Shown here in pieces: positions 54,417-63,118 of a stretch of DNA of 64,000 nucleotides. Source of the stretch: Paraflavisolibacter caeni (GTDB taxonomy: Bacteria; Bacteroidota; Bacteroidia; Chitinophagales; Chitinophagaceae). Position 1 is the first letter of the stretch, and each line of letters starts with the position of its first letter. The stretch is from NCBI RefSeq assembly GCF_025628885.1, contig NZ_JAOTIF010000002.1:496001-560000 (forward strand), given 5' to 3'. The notes under the pieces are model-generated. The model searched no databases and was not told where the DNA came from. It was given only the letters and a program-made list of their open reading frames with translations. The position numbers and the translations under genes are program-made.

Positions 54417-56141
54417 CTATACAGAACATTGAGAAGATTCTTGCTTCTCTTGAGCAGCTTCACGCATCTTATACTTCATGATCTTGCCAGCAGCGTTCAT
54501 CGGAAATGAGGTGACAAAATCAACATACCTTGGCACCTTATGCCTGGCCATATGCAATCTTACATACTCCTTGATCTCCTCCTCACTGGCGGTAACACCT
54601 TCCTTTAAAATAATGCAAGCCATGATCTCTTCGCCATATTGTTTATCCGGTACTCCAATAACCTGGACATCAGACACTTTCTCATGCGTGTAAATAAAAT
54701 CTTCTATTTCTTTTGGATAAATATTTTCACCGCCACGGATGATCATGTCTTTAATACGTCCCGTGATCTTAAAATTACCATCCGGCAATCGCCGGGCCAG
54801 ATCTCCTGTATGAAGCCATCCTTCACAATCTATTGCGGCAGCTGTTGCTTCCGGCATTTTGTAATAGCCCTTCATGATGTTATACCCTTTTGCTACCAGT
54901 TCACCGTCCGTATTGTCTGCTAAATCCTGGTTGGTCTCCGGGTCAACTACCTTACAATCAACACCGAAGATCTTGCTGCCTACTGTATTCACCCGAACCT
55001 CAATCGAATCAGTTATTTTGCTCATAGTAATAGCAGGCGATGATTCGGTCTGTCCATAAGTAATGCAGATCTGCTCCATGTTCATTTTGTCCAAAACATC
55101 CTGCATCACCTTAACCGGGCAAGGACTGCCAGCCATAATGCCAGTGCGCATGTAGGAAAAGTCTGTTCTTGCAAAATCAGGATGCTCCAAAAGCGTGATA
55201 AACATGGTAGGCACTCCATGCAATGCCGTTATTTTCTCTTTGTTGATGCAGGCAAGCGACTTTGTAGGCGAAAATGAAGTAATAGGCGACATGGTAGTTC
55301 CATGGGTCATGGAGGCCATCATAGCCAGCACCATTCCAAAGCAATGAAACATAGGTACTTGTATCAGCAGGCGGTCAGCAGTTGACAAATCCATGCAGTC
55401 GCCAATGGCTTTACCATTGTTGACAACATTGTAATGAGTTAGCATAACACCTTTAGGAAAGCCTGTGGTACCAGATGTGTACTGCATATTGGCAACATCG
55501 TGTTTGTCAATCGTGCGGCGGCGTGCTTCAACCTCCGACAATTGAACTTTGTATCCAAATGAAACTACTTCATCCCAGGTAAAGCAGCCCGGTTGTTTGC
55601 TATCAACTGTAATGATATTTTTCAATCGGGGCAATCTTTTTGCATTCAATTCCCCAGGATGGCTTGTTTGAAGTTCAGGACAGATTTCATTAATTATTTT
55701 GACATAATCTGAGTCCTTGAACCCGTCAATCATAACCAGTGTGTGCGTATCAGATTGGCGAAGCAGGTATTCCGCTTCATGAATTTTATAAGCGGTATTC
55801 ATTGTCACAAGTACTGCACCAATTTTTGTTGTCGCCCAGAAAGTAATAAACCAGGCTGGAACATTGGTTGCCCAAATGGCTACATGATCACCTTTATTTA
55901 CGCCTATTGCAATAAGTCCTCGGGCAAACCGGTCAACATCTTTTCTAAACTCGGTATAGGTGCGGGTATAATCCAGGTCTGTATAGCGGAATGCATATTG
56001 GTCCGGGAATTCCTTGCATACCCTGTCTAGAACATCAGCAAAGGTGTCATCGATCAGGGTTTCTTTTGGCCACATATAATGGCCTTCACTATTTAAACTT
56101 GTTTGTAAGACGCTTTTGCGCTCGGTAAGATATTGTTCCAT
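54417..56141 (-). CDS. AMP-binding acyl-CoA synthetase (FadD/ACSF2-like)
   Basis: Activates a fatty or other carboxylic acid to its CoA ester through an acyl-adenylate. 574 residues, ANL superfamily. Motifs: P-loop YTSGTTGFPKG, VPMFHCFGMV, TYGQTESSPAIT, GWLHTGDLA, then KITGRIKDMIIRGGENIYPKEIE and the catalytic Lys in NAAGKIMKYKMRE. The sequence resembles medium-chain acyl-CoA ligases more than acetyl-CoA synthetase; chain length is not deducible. Five bases separate it from the upstream nfnB-like gene, so they are cotranscribed. Confidence 0.92.
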   Translation of the reverse strand: MEQYLTERKSVLQTSLNSEGHYMWPKETLIDDTFADVLDRVCKEFPDQYAFRYTDLDYTRTYTEFRKDVDRFARGLIAIGVNKGDHVAIWATNVPAWFITFWATTKIGAVLVTMNTAYKIHEAEYLLRQSDTHTLVMIDGFKDSDYVKIINEICPELQTSHPGELNAKRLPRLKNIITVDSKQPGCFTWDEVVSFGYKVQLSEVEARRRTIDKHDVANMQYTSGTTGFPKGVMLTHYNVVNNGKAIGDCMDLSTADRLLIQVPMFHCFGMVLAMMASMTHGTTMSPITSFSPTKSLACINKEKITALHGVPTMFITLLEHPDFARTDFSYMRTGIMAGSPCPVKVMQDVLDKMNMEQICITYGQTESSPAITMSKITDSIEVRVNTVGSKIFGVDCKVVDPETNQDLADNTDGELVAKGYNIMKGYYKMPEATAAAIDCEGWLHTGDLARRLPDGNFKITGRIKDMIIRGGENIYPKEIEDFIYTHEKVSDVQVIGVPDKQYGEEIMACIILKEGVTASEEEIKEYVRLHMARHKVPRYVDFVTSFPMNAAGKIMKYKMREAAQEKQESSQCSV

Positions 56142-56146
56142 TATCC

Positions 56147-57640
56147 TTACTCCCCCTCCGCCAACATCCTATTAATCCCCTCCGCACTCCTCCTTCCTTC
56201 ACCCATCGCCAATATCACTGTCGCCGCGCCCAACACAATATCACCACCTGCAAAAATCTTATCCACCGAAGTCTTTTGCGTTTCATCAACAAGGATATTG
56301 CCTCTTTTATTCACAGCCAACTGTGGTGTAGTCTGGCTGATCAACGGGTTACTCCCATTCCCCACAGCAACAATCACCGTATCCACTTCCATTACAAATT
56401 CACTATTAGGAATCAACACAGGCGCTCTTCTTCCAGAAGCATCAGGCTCTCCCAATTCATAGCGCACACACTCAACGCCAATCACACGTCCCTGCGAGTC
56501 GCCGACTACTCTTCTGGCATTTTGCAAAAACAGGAACTCAACACCTTCTTCCTTTGCATGCAGTACCTCCTCCTTACGGGCAGGCATTTCATTTTCTGTC
56601 CTGCGATATACTACATACACCGTTCCTGCTCCCAGCCGCTTCGCCATCCGCGAAGCATCCATAGCCACATTCCCTCCTCCCAATACCATCACCTTCCTGG
56701 AAGGGTAGATAGGGGTATCCGCCCTCTTCTCAAAAGCCTTCATCAGGTTGGCTCTGGTAAGGTATTCATTGGCAGAAAATACGCCCACCAGGTTTTCACC
56801 CTCAATACCCATAAATATTGGCAGACCAGCGCCGGTTCCTACAAACACAGCATCATAACCATCTTTCTCGATCAGGTCTATCAGTTTACGCGTACGGCCT
56901 ACAACAAAGTTGGTCTTGATCTCCACACCCATTGCCTTAAGTGTCTCGATCTCATTATCAATAATATCATTAGGCAAGCGGAATTCAGGAATGCCATAAC
57001 GCAATACCCCACCCAATTTGTGGAATGCCTCAAAGATGGTCACATGGTGCCCTTCTCTGCGGCAGTCTGCAGCAACTACCAGTCCCGCAGGACCACTACC
57101 TACAACCGCCACCTTTTTTCCTGTGGCTGGCTTCACAGCGGGTATCACAGTTTTACCATTGATCCTTTCCCAATCAGCAACAAAGCGTTCAAGCCTGCCT
57201 ATGGCAACAGATTTGTCAACATCTTTTAATGCCTTTCCAAGAGTGCAATGTAATTGGCATTGTTTCTCCTGAGGACATACACGTCCACAAACCGCCGGTA
57301 GGAGTGTGGTCTCTTTCAATACAGCAATGGCTTGCTCCATTTCTCCCTGGGCTATATGATGTATAAAACGGGGGATATCAATTTTAACCGGACAACCTTC
57401 TATACAGTTTTGCTTGGGGCATTGAAGGCAGCGGATAGCTTCCAGCTGCGCCTGTTCAAAACTGTAGCCTAAGGCTACTTCTTCCATGTTCGCCGACCGT
57501 ACTATAGGATCCTGTGTAGGCATTTCCTGTGCAGGTATCTTCTGCCTCTCCTTCACTTTCAGGGAGGAAACTTTCGGAAGGTATTCATCCAGTAAACTCC
57601 TTGCCTGTTCTGCTAATTGTTCGGGTTGTATGTAGCTCAT
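56147..57640 (-). CDS. NADPH-dependent GltD-like subunit of an NfnAB-type transhydrogenase (large subunit)
   Basis: 497 residues. The N-terminal part holds cysteine motifs for two [4Fe-4S] clusters: Cys71, Cys74, Cys79, Cys83 (CLQCPKQNCIEGC) and Cys118, Cys122, Cys128, Cys132. FAD and NADPH Rossmann motifs follow (VVGSGPAGLV from 180; VMVLGGGNVAMD), then the C-terminal FAGGDIVLGAATVILAMGEG. It resembles glutamate synthase small subunit, but no gltB is present. The four-base overlap with the FAD/[2Fe-2S] subunit gene upstream shows the pair works as NfnA/NfnB, coupling NADH, NADPH and ferredoxin. Confidence 0.88.
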   Translation of the reverse strand: MSYIQPEQLAEQARSLLDEYLPKVSSLKVKERQKIPAQEMPTQDPIVRSANMEEVALGYSFEQAQLEAIRCLQCPKQNCIEGCPVKIDIPRFIHHIAQGEMEQAIAVLKETTLLPAVCGRVCPQEKQCQLHCTLGKALKDVDKSVAIGRLERFVADWERINGKTVIPAVKPATGKKVAVVGSGPAGLVVAADCRREGHHVTIFEAFHKLGGVLRYGIPEFRLPNDIIDNEIETLKAMGVEIKTNFVVGRTRKLIDLIEKDGYDAVFVGTGAGLPIFMGIEGENLVGVFSANEYLTRANLMKAFEKRADTPIYPSRKVMVLGGGNVAMDASRMAKRLGAGTVYVVYRRTENEMPARKEEVLHAKEEGVEFLFLQNARRVVGDSQGRVIGVECVRYELGEPDASGRRAPVLIPNSEFVMEVDTVIVAVGNGSNPLISQTTPQLAVNKRGNILVDETQKTSVDKIFAGGDIVLGAATVILAMGEGRRSAEGINRMLAEGE

Positions 57641-58491
57641 GCCTCTACCTCCTGTTCTTTAAATGCATTTTCAACAAAACATTTGTAGTGATGTCTTTCA
57701 ATGTCTTTATAGGAATTCAAACGGTTGATCATGTTGTCAAAGTCTACAAGATGCCCGTCAAACTCTGGTCCGTCCACACATACAAACTTCACTTCTTTGC
57801 CTACATTCACCCGGCATCCACCACACATGCCTGTTCCATCTACCATAATGGTGTTCAAGGATACTTGTGTGAAAACCTGGTAAGGCCGCGTAGTCTCCGA
57901 ACAAAACTTCATCATCACTGGAGGGCCAATTGAAATCACCATATCCGGCTTTGGTGTCTGTTCGCACAATTCTTTCAATGGTGCTGTCACCAACGCTTTC
58001 CGGCCATATGATCCATCGTCCGTACAAACAATAAATTCATCAGCAATGGCCTTCATTTCATTTTCCAGGATGAGCAGGTCTTTTGTCCTGGCACCAGTAA
58101 TAATGGTCACATGATTGCCGGCTTTCTTCAAAGCTTGAGCAATTGGATGCAGGGGCGCTACGCCAATACCGCCTCCCACACATACTACTCTGCCAAAGTT
58201 TTCAATGTGTGTAGGCGTTCCTAAAGGACCAACCAGTGCTGGCAGTTCATCATCTACAGAAAAGGTAGAAAGCTGCTTGGTTGTTTTACCAACCACTTGA
58301 AATATAATAGTGATGGAACCTTCTTTTGTATCGGCATCTGCTATGGTGAGGGGTATACGCTCACCAAAATCATCATCAGTCTGTAAAATGATAAATTGTC
58401 CGGCTTGCCGTTCTTCGGCGATCAGTGGGGCATGCAGTCGCATCAGGAAGACGTCCTCTGTAAACTGTTGCTTAAACAGGATCCTGCTCAT
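57637..58491 (-). CDS. NfnA-like FAD/NAD-binding ferredoxin reductase subunit
   Basis: 284 residues of the ferredoxin-NADP reductase / dihydroorotate dehydrogenase electron-transfer family. N-terminal FAD domain (GQFIILQTDD, RIPLTIAD), NAD domain with CVGGGIGVAPLHPIAQAL, and a C-terminal [2Fe-2S] segment with Cys223, Cys226 and Cys238. Asp218 stands where a fourth Cys is usual, as known for Nfn small subunits, which use three Cys and one Asp; this favours NfnA over PyrK. Its stop overlaps the start of the large subunit (ATGA). Confidence 0.87.
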   Translation of the reverse strand: MSRILFKQQFTEDVFLMRLHAPLIAEERQAGQFIILQTDDDFGERIPLTIADADTKEGSITIIFQVVGKTTKQLSTFSVDDELPALVGPLGTPTHIENFGRVVCVGGGIGVAPLHPIAQALKKAGNHVTIITGARTKDLLILENEMKAIADEFIVCTDDGSYGRKALVTAPLKELCEQTPKPDMVISIGPPVMMKFCSETTRPYQVFTQVSLNTIMVDGTGMCGGCRVNVGKEVKFVCVDGPEFDGHLVDFDNMINRLNSYKDIERHHYKCFVENAFKEQEVEA

Positions 58492-58621
58492 TTCGAGTTT
58501 GAGTTTAATGGCAATAATACCAATAGGAGGGGAGAGGAAACATGACGAATGTTTTGCAACTAATAGACCATAATCAGTCTGCCATCCTTTTGCGTCCTTC
58601 TTTCAATCATTGGCAATCCTC

Positions 58622-59176
58622 CTAATGTTGGATAAATTCCTCTATTTCCCTCTTGTATAGCCGGTTATCTTTTTGAAAGTTCCAAATGTCCTTTCCATAA
58701 GCAGAGCGGATATTCAACAGTATTTTATGATCCAGGCAAATGACTGTCATTTCCATCAGCCTGCTGGTAAATCCCAGGGAAATCATATGTGCCATCAGTA
58801 TAGAATCATCAGCAGGCGAATAAATGACTTCTAAACCTTTCCGTCTTAAATAAGATATAATTCTGTCTTTATTTGCTTCAAAAGGAAGTCGCGTATGTAT
58901 GACTTGGAAAGAAAAAGTATTGATATACTTAAACGGTATAAATAATGTGCTAAATAAAAGTATCGCCTCAATAATAAAGAGGGTCGAAAATGATACATGT
59001 CCTTGCTGATATACCTTATAGAACCCTATTCCCGCAACAATAAATCCAAATAATAGAAACAACAGGAAAAGAATATCCATTATATCCAGTTGAAAGCGTC
59101 CATTTGCTTTAATAAAGCTAATTTGCTTTTGTACTTTATTAGGGTGTTTCCCCATAATATCTATTTGGTTCAACAA
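58622..59176 (-). CDS. Hypothetical protein with two membrane segments
   Basis: 184 residues; ATG at 59155 is an alternative start (MGKHPNKVQ). Two adjacent transmembrane helices (about 33-51 LFLLFLLFGFIVAGIGFY and 61-82) are followed by a soluble domain of about 100 residues (LPFEANKDRIISYLRRKGLEVIYSPADD). I do not recognise the family. The layout, a membrane hairpin with a cytoplasmic domain, gives no function. Neighbours do not help. Confidence 0.65.
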   Translation of the reverse strand: MLNQIDIMGKHPNKVQKQISFIKANGRFQLDIMDILFLLFLLFGFIVAGIGFYKVYQQGHVSFSTLFIIEAILLFSTLFIPFKYINTFSFQVIHTRLPFEANKDRIISYLRRKGLEVIYSPADDSILMAHMISLGFTSRLMEMTVICLDHKILLNIRSAYGKDIWNFQKDNRLYKREIEEFIQH

Positions 59177-59668
59177 TGTTATGAATCTAAAAATGAAACT
59201 GTTATCGCTTATTGAATCAGAAACTTAATCTTATTGCATTGAACAATCATGATCATTGAAATCAGCAATGAAAGGGAACACCTCTGAAGAAGGAAAAATG
59301 GCTGCGGCCAAATAAAGAAAGGACTTTGTTTTCTTAGTATTCATAGTTTCGGTTGTGAGTATTCAGTGGCGCTAATATCGCACAATTTCTCAAAAAAAGT
59401 CATGACATATATAATATTTCTAACAGACACGCATATCCCATTTGCGAAGTGATCTTTATTTCTTTTGTTATTCAAGAACTTTTCCAATATGAAACATCCT
59501 AAAATTGACACGTTGTTATTCAGCTTTAGGACCCGATAGGTGATGAAATCTTCACCTTTAAGGTTCTTATAGTTTAAATCAGGTTACTTGTAGCATAGTA
59601 AAAAAATCAAGAAGTAAAACTAACTTTGAAAGATCTCTTTAATGGTTGCTCCAAACAAATAAATTGCC
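59177..59668. other. Intergenic region upstream of the SGLT-type symporter
   Basis: 492 AT-rich bases. Only the -7 box at 59621 is firm. A minus-strand frame of 37 codons (59231-59344) starts MNTKKTKSFLYLAAAIFPSS, resembling a signal peptide, but has nothing after it and is probably chance or a remnant. Confidence 0.5.
59621..59628 (+). promoter_or_regulatory. -7 promoter box upstream of the symporter gene
   Basis: TAACTTTG, an exact TAnnTTTG, 40 bases before the ATG. The nearest upstream TTG is too distant (30 bases) to be a normal -33 element. Confidence 0.4.
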
Positions 59669-61423
59669 ATGAACTATCTAACCACGCTTGACTGGATAAT
59701 CATTCTACTTTATTTCGGAGTTATCGCAGGCATTTCCTGGTGGGCTGTAAAAAAGAAAAAGAAAGATTCTGCAGAAGATTATTTTTTGGCAGGCCGGCAT
59801 CTCGGATGGTTTATTATTGGAGCGTCCATTTTTGCTTCTAATATAGGCTCTGAACATTTAGTGGGTCTTGCTGGCTCAGGAGCAACGGATGGGGTGGCTC
59901 TTGCACATTATGAATTGCATGCATGGTGTTTATTGGTGTTGGGTTGGATGATGGCGCCATTCTATATGCGTTCAAAAGTGTTCACCATGCCTGAGTTCCT
60001 CGAAAGAAGATTCTCTCCCCATGCGCGGACAGTGCTCTCCGTTATCTCCCTCATTGCTTATATATTGACGAAAATTGCGGTAGGTATTTACGCGGGCGGT
60101 ATTGTATTCAGAGCCTTGTTGCCGGAAGTACATATTTTAGGGATGGATACTTTCTGGATAGGCTCAATCTTATTAATAGTTTTGACAGGTATCTATACAA
60201 TTGTTGGTGGATTAAGAGCCGTGGCCTATACAGAGACACTTCAAACTTTTGTAAAGATCATCGGGGCTCTACTCGTCACTTATTTTGGATTGAAAGCGCT
60301 AGGCGGTTGGGATCAATTGCGTGAGATCTGCGGTAGCGAAATGTTCAATTTATGGAAACCTGTTGTCCCGGAAGGTATCGAAAGTACATGGGCTCCGGTA
60401 AAAGAAGCCGGAAGGGCAGCCTGGTATTTCAATGATAAATACCCCTGGCCGGGTATGTTGCTTTGTGCACCCATCATCGGCCTTTGGTATTGGTGTACCG
60501 ACCAGTATATTGTACAGCGTGTGTTGGGTGCGCCCGATACAAAGGAGGCAAGGCGTGGTTCTATCTTTGCCGGATTTTTAAAACTCACACCGGTATTCTT
60601 ATTCATTATTCCCGGTATGATTTGTTTTGCTTTGGCAAAAAGTGGGCTGAATCCTTCCATGCACCAGGAATTATTTGATGCACAGGGAAACCTGATCAGG
60701 GACAGGGCACAGGCTGCATTCCCATTGCTCGTAATGCATGTGCTTCCTGTTGGTGTGAGAGGAATAGTGGTAGCAGGATTACTCGCAGCATTAATGAGTG
60801 CATTGGCAGGTGTATTCAATGCTTCATCTTCTCTCTTCACAATGGACTTTTATTCTCGTTTCAAACCAGGTGCCTCCCAAGCTCAATTGGTATGGGTGGG
60901 ACGAGTTGCTACTGTGGTTATGGTAATTATTGGTCTTTTGTGGATACCCGTGATACAGGGAGGACGAGGTCTCTATGATTATCTCCAGGGAATACAAGCT
61001 TACCTGGCGCCACCTATATTCGTCGTTTTCTTCTTTGGCATTTTTATGAAACGGCTAAATGGCCCTGGATGCCTTGCTACATTAATCACCGGTTTTGCGA
61101 TAGGCCTTTTCCGTCTCGCTGTAGATACGCCTGTCAAACTAATGGGAACAAGCTATACAGAAGGCTCTTTCTTATGGATTGTAAATAATATTTTCTTTCA
61201 GTACTATAGCCTCCTGATCACCCTGGTTTGTATGCTTGTATTTATTATTGTCAGCTATGCAACAAGACCACCTGATTACGCAAAGATCAGCGGTCTTACA
61301 TTCTCAACCCTTACATCGGAAGACAAAATGGAAACCAGGGCAAGCTGGGATGTAAGAGATGTTGTGTTGTCGGTATTGATGGTTGCAATGATCATTGCCA
61401 TCTATGTGTATTTTACTGGGTAA
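59669..61423 (+). CDS. Sodium:solute symporter, SGLT type
   Basis: Inner-membrane Na+-coupled sugar (or related solute) symporter, 584 residues with about 14 hydrophobic segments. Features of the SGLT branch of the SSS family: DYFLAGRHLGWFIIGASIF, the ASNIGSEHLVGLAGSG stretch around the sodium and sugar site, FTMPEFLERRF, and GLLAALMSALAGVFNASSSLFTMDFY. The substrate could be galactose or glucose, which would fit the alpha-galactosidase elsewhere in the window, but they are 27 kb apart. gltX follows after 26 bases with its own -7 box. Confidence 0.93.
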   Translation: MNYLTTLDWIIILLYFGVIAGISWWAVKKKKKDSAEDYFLAGRHLGWFIIGASIFASNIGSEHLVGLAGSGATDGVALAHYELHAWCLLVLGWMMAPFYMRSKVFTMPEFLERRFSPHARTVLSVISLIAYILTKIAVGIYAGGIVFRALLPEVHILGMDTFWIGSILLIVLTGIYTIVGGLRAVAYTETLQTFVKIIGALLVTYFGLKALGGWDQLREICGSEMFNLWKPVVPEGIESTWAPVKEAGRAAWYFNDKYPWPGMLLCAPIIGLWYWCTDQYIVQRVLGAPDTKEARRGSIFAGFLKLTPVFLFIIPGMICFALAKSGLNPSMHQELFDAQGNLIRDRAQAAFPLLVMHVLPVGVRGIVVAGLLAALMSALAGVFNASSSLFTMDFYSRFKPGASQAQLVWVGRVATVVMVIIGLLWIPVIQGGRGLYDYLQGIQAYLAPPIFVVFFFGIFMKRLNGPGCLATLITGFAIGLFRLAVDTPVKLMGTSYTEGSFLWIVNNIFFQYYSLLITLVCMLVFIIVSYATRPPDYAKISGLTFSTLTSEDKMETRASWDVRDVVLSVLMVAMIIAIYVYFTG

Positions 61424-61434
61424 GTATACCTTCG

Positions 61435-61442
61435 TACTTTTG
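61435..61442 (+). promoter_or_regulatory. -7 promoter box seven bases before the gltX start
   Basis: TACTTTTG, an exact TAnnTTTG, in the 26-base gap between the symporter and gltX. The transcript would start at or next to the ATG. Confidence 0.55.
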
Positions 61443-61449
61443 TCCCGTT

Positions 61450-62982
61450 ATGGAAAAGAAAGTTAGAGTTCGTTTTGCACCAAGCCCTACAGGTGGTTTG
61501 CATATAGGCGGTGTACGCACCGTGCTGTACAATTATTTATTTGCCAAACATCATGGCGGCGACTTCATTCTGCGCATTGAAGACACTGACCAAACCCGTT
61601 ATGTTCCCGGAGCCGAAGAATATATATACCAAACCCTCGAGTGGTGTGGTCTTCACCCGGATGAAAGCCCGAAGCACGGAGGCAACTTTGCTCCTTACCG
61701 CCAAAGCGAAAGGAAAGAAATGTATAGGAAATATGCAGAAGAGCTGGTGCAGAAAGGCTATGCTTACTACGCATTCGATACCGCAGAAGAGCTGGACGCT
61801 ATGCGGGCACGCTTACGTACAAACGAAAATCCTAGTCCTCAGTACGATCGCACAGTACGCATGCAAATGCGCAATTCATTGGTGTTATCAGAGCAGGAAA
61901 CCGCTGATCTCCTGGCTGCCGGTACACGCCATGTCATTCGTATCAAAATGCCCGAGAATGAAACCCTTTCTTTCACCGACCTCATCCGGGGCGAAGTGAC
62001 ATTCGATACTTCTGTGGTGGATGATAAAGTATTGCTGAAAGCGGATGGTATGCCTACCTATCACCTGGCAGTGGTTGTGGATGATTACTTGATGCAGATA
62101 TCCCATGCCTTCCGTGGCGAGGAATGGCTGCCCAGTGCTCCCGTTCATGTGTTGTTGTGGCGCTACCTCTTTGGCGAGGATGCCATGCCGCAATGGGCAC
62201 ACCTGCCGCTGATCCTCGGACCTAATGGTAAGCTGAGCAAACGCGATGGTGCCAAATATGGCTTCCCTGTCTTTGCGGCCAACTGGACCGATGCCAAAAC
62301 CGGCGAACTCACTGAGGGCTTCCGCGAAAGAGGATTCCTACCCGAAGCTTTTATCAACATGCTGGCGATGCTGGGCTGGAATGATGGTACCGACCAGGAA
62401 GTGTTTTCTTTAGAAGAACTGGTGCAAAAATTCGCTATCGAGAAAGTACACAAAGGCGGCGCTAAGTTCGATTACGAGAAAGCCAAATGGTTCAACCACG
62501 AATGGATCAAAAAGCTGGATGTAAAACATTATGAAGGTGAGGTCAAAAAGATCTTTGTTGAAAAAGGCTGGCACCCTGGCGTTGAAAGCTATTTGGAAAA
62601 AGTGCTCAACCTGGTGAAAGACAGGTGCACCTTGCTTTCAGATTTCTGGGAACACAGCTACTTCTTTTTCAAAGCGCCTGCTGAACTGGATACGACGCCT
62701 ATCAAATCCAAATGGAATGATACCAAGGAAGGATTCTTTTTCTCCTTTGCTAAAGCCTTGTCTAGCCTGAGTGATTGGAGTGCTGCTTCAATTGAGGCGT
62801 TGTTCAAGCAATTGGCAGAACAGGCTTCTATTAAACCCGGCGAACTACAGCTACCTTTACGCATCATGTTAGTGGGTGGCAAATTTGGTCCTCCCGTCTT
62901 CGACATCGTACAGGTGTTGGGCAAAGAAGAGGCCATTGGCCGTATTCACTCCGGCCTCAATATGATTAGGGAGGCTGTGTAA
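61450..62982 (+). CDS. gltX: Glutamyl-tRNA synthetase
   Basis: Charges tRNA-Glu. 510 residues. Class I signatures: FAPSPTGGLHIGG (HIGH equivalent, His18) and NGKLSKRDG (KMSKS equivalent). ILRIEDTDQTR, HAFRGEEWLPSAPVH and LPLILGPNGK support GluRS; a separate GlnRS is not indicated, and gatC in this window fits the indirect Gln-tRNA route, so the enzyme may be non-discriminating. Confidence 0.97.
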   Translation: MEKKVRVRFAPSPTGGLHIGGVRTVLYNYLFAKHHGGDFILRIEDTDQTRYVPGAEEYIYQTLEWCGLHPDESPKHGGNFAPYRQSERKEMYRKYAEELVQKGYAYYAFDTAEELDAMRARLRTNENPSPQYDRTVRMQMRNSLVLSEQETADLLAAGTRHVIRIKMPENETLSFTDLIRGEVTFDTSVVDDKVLLKADGMPTYHLAVVVDDYLMQISHAFRGEEWLPSAPVHVLLWRYLFGEDAMPQWAHLPLILGPNGKLSKRDGAKYGFPVFAANWTDAKTGELTEGFRERGFLPEAFINMLAMLGWNDGTDQEVFSLEELVQKFAIEKVHKGGAKFDYEKAKWFNHEWIKKLDVKHYEGEVKKIFVEKGWHPGVESYLEKVLNLVKDRCTLLSDFWEHSYFFFKAPAELDTTPIKSKWNDTKEGFFFSFAKALSSLSDWSAASIEALFKQLAEQASIKPGELQLPLRIMLVGGKFGPPVFDIVQVLGKEEAIGRIHSGLNMIREAV

Positions 62983-63077
62983 TACGTCTTTGAGCAATCT
63001 ATTTTGTTCATTGTCTGTAGCTCAGTTATTGATGATCTGGCCTTGAAGGGAGCTTTCATTTCCTTTTTGAACCAACG

Positions 63078-63107
63078 ATGAATAATCAGTAATCAATAAT
63101 CCTCATT
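63078..63107. repeat. Diverged copy of the TAATCA/TGATTA dispersed repeat
   Basis: ATGAATAATCAGTAATCAAT and following bases resemble the arms at 39270-39345, again in a gap between genes. The match is weaker than that between the other two copies. Confidence 0.35.
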
Positions 63108-63118
63108 ACAAGTTCACT

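Noticed and set aside
56276-57229. A 317-codon open frame on the plus strand opposite the nfnB-like gene
   Set aside because: It is wholly antisense to a gene with clear iron-sulfur and FAD/NADPH motifs, and its translation is His/Ser-rich with no domain.
59231-59344. A 37-codon minus-strand frame with a signal-peptide-like start
   Set aside because: Nothing follows the hydrophobic part, and no promoter or terminator was found.
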